Positions 41,021-41,622 of a stretch of 41,622 nucleotides of DNA are shown in pieces; position 1 is the first letter of the stretch, and each line of letters begins with the position of its first letter. The DNA lies in assembly GCA_945487035.1 (NCBI GenBank), contig CALYTI010000016.1:1-41622 (forward strand), written 5' to 3'. This DNA comes from an uncultured Bacteroidales bacterium. GTDB lineage: Bacteria > Bacteroidota > Bacteroidia > Bacteroidales > UBA932. Position numbers and translations under genes: made by a program. The notes beneath the pieces were generated by a model. It saw only the letters and a list, made by a program, of their open reading frames with translations. It was not told the DNA's origin and did not search any database.

Positions 41021-41622
41021 TTATGCCTTGTGTGCAGTCAGAACGTCAATAAGGTCGATAGAAGCCTCTTCCATATCGATGGTGATGGCGTCAATCTTGG
41101 CGAGAATGTAGTTGTAGAAAATCTGGAGAATCATAGCGACGATAAGACCGGCAACTGTGGTGATGAGGGCGACCTTCATACCTCCTGCAACGACGTTAGG
41201 GGAGATATCACCTGCAGCCTGGATAGCGTCGAATGCCTGAATCATACCGATAACGGTACCGAGGAATCCGAGTGACGGAGCGATGGCGATGAAGAGGGAA
41301 ATCCATGAAAGACCGTTCTCAAGCATGCTCATCTGGATAGAACCTGAAGAAACGATGTTCTTCTCGACTACGTCAACACCCTGGTCGTACCTGTCGAGAC
41401 CGTCATAGAAAATCTTTGCAACAGGACCGCGGGTATTGCGGCATACATCCTTTGCAGCTTCGATACCACCCTCAGCGAGAGCCTTCTCAACCTTAGCTAC
41501 GAGAGCCTTTGCATTGACCTTTGAGAATGAGAGATAGAGGATTCTCTCAATAGAGAGTGCAAGACCGATGATAAGGCAGATGATAATCAGGGACATGAAG
41601 CCTGCACCACCCTCGATGAACT
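41021..41622 (-). CDS. exbB: MotA/TolQ/ExbB proton channel protein (5' end outside window)
   Basis: At least 199 residues of an ExbB-type channel; the frame stays open to the window edge before the in-frame ATG at 41596 (FIEGGAGF precedes that methionine), so the true start is upstream. The first visible helix is MSLIIICLIIGLALSIERI, the family's helix 1 ending in the conserved ER. The channel helices are LFIAIAPSLGFLGTVIGMIQ then AFDAIQ, and VVAGGMKVALITTVAGLIVA. It shares the family signature with the exbB at 16323 but is clearly a different paralog. It opens the run exbB, membrane protein, exbD, exbD. Confidence 0.93.
   Translation of the reverse strand, partial: FIEGGAGFMSLIIICLIIGLALSIERILYLSFSKVNAKALVAKVEKALAEGGIEAAKDVCRNTRGPVAKIFYDGLDRYDQGVDVVEKNIVSSGSIQMSMLENGLSWISLFIAIAPSLGFLGTVIGMIQAFDAIQAAGDISPNVVAGGMKVALITTVAGLIVAMILQIFYNYILAKIDAITIDMEEASIDLIDVLTAHKA

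Overview
The window is a gene-dense chromosomal stretch from a member of the Bacteroidota, most likely order Bacteroidales. The evidence is the bacteroidete -33/-7 promoter pattern (TTG or TTTG, 18-20 bases, then TAnnTTTG) in nearly every gap that needs a promoter, weak or absent Shine-Dalgarno sites, several ExbB/ExbD/TonB sets, and bacteroidete-type families (DUF2807 head-GIN lipoprotein, membrane-bound LytTR regulator, ExbB-ExbD-ExbD cluster). GC content is moderate. Genus cannot be fixed from this sequence. There is no insertion sequence, phage, CRISPR array, rRNA or restriction system; most of the window is core genome.

Layout. 1-4670: 3' end of rpoB, then rpoC and a strong terminator. 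4692-6586 (minus): folD and a threonine-aldolase-like gene, translationally coupled. 6642-8916 (plus): cysS and an exonuclease III gene. 8927-10400 (minus): a SpoU-type RNA methyltransferase and a short aroE. 10490-13469 (plus): five overlapping or nearly touching genes, all starting with Sec signal peptides: a TM2-domain protein, a LolA-like protein, a divergent YidD-like protein and two TPR-like proteins with a shared C-terminal membrane module. This is the least understood part of the window and the best candidate for an undescribed envelope system. 13472-16187 (minus): tRNA-Leu(CAG), typA, then yceD-rpmF-tRNA-Arg(CCT) ending at a terminator.

16323-26882 (plus): a long directional cluster, exbB-exbD-tonB-rluB-era-parC-aroK-recJ-lysS, with gaps of 0-17 bases or short overlaps. 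rluB carries a long RPYG(D/E)R repeat extension. 26887-28188 (minus): rmuC. 28333-31021 (plus): an ABC-2 ATPase, its permease, a YtrA-type GntR regulator and a DUF2807 lipoprotein, with an operator-like repeat just after the promoter. 31045-36716 (plus): LytTR membrane regulator, lipoprotein, acyl-CoA synthetase, dCMP deaminase and S41 protease, overlapping or nearly so. 36695-41622 (minus): ExbB (cut by the window edge), a four-helix membrane protein, two ExbDs, a terminator, asnS, udk and a lone TonB-like protein.

The recurring theme is the cell envelope: two ExbB/ExbD energy-transducing sets plus two TonB-like proteins, the signal-peptide cluster, an ABC exporter with a lipoprotein, and a periplasmic-type protease, set among translation and DNA-maintenance genes. 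A second theme is promoter architecture: back-to-back divergent -7 boxes at two sites, and three genes whose start codon lies exactly 4 bases after a -7 box, which suggests leaderless mRNAs.
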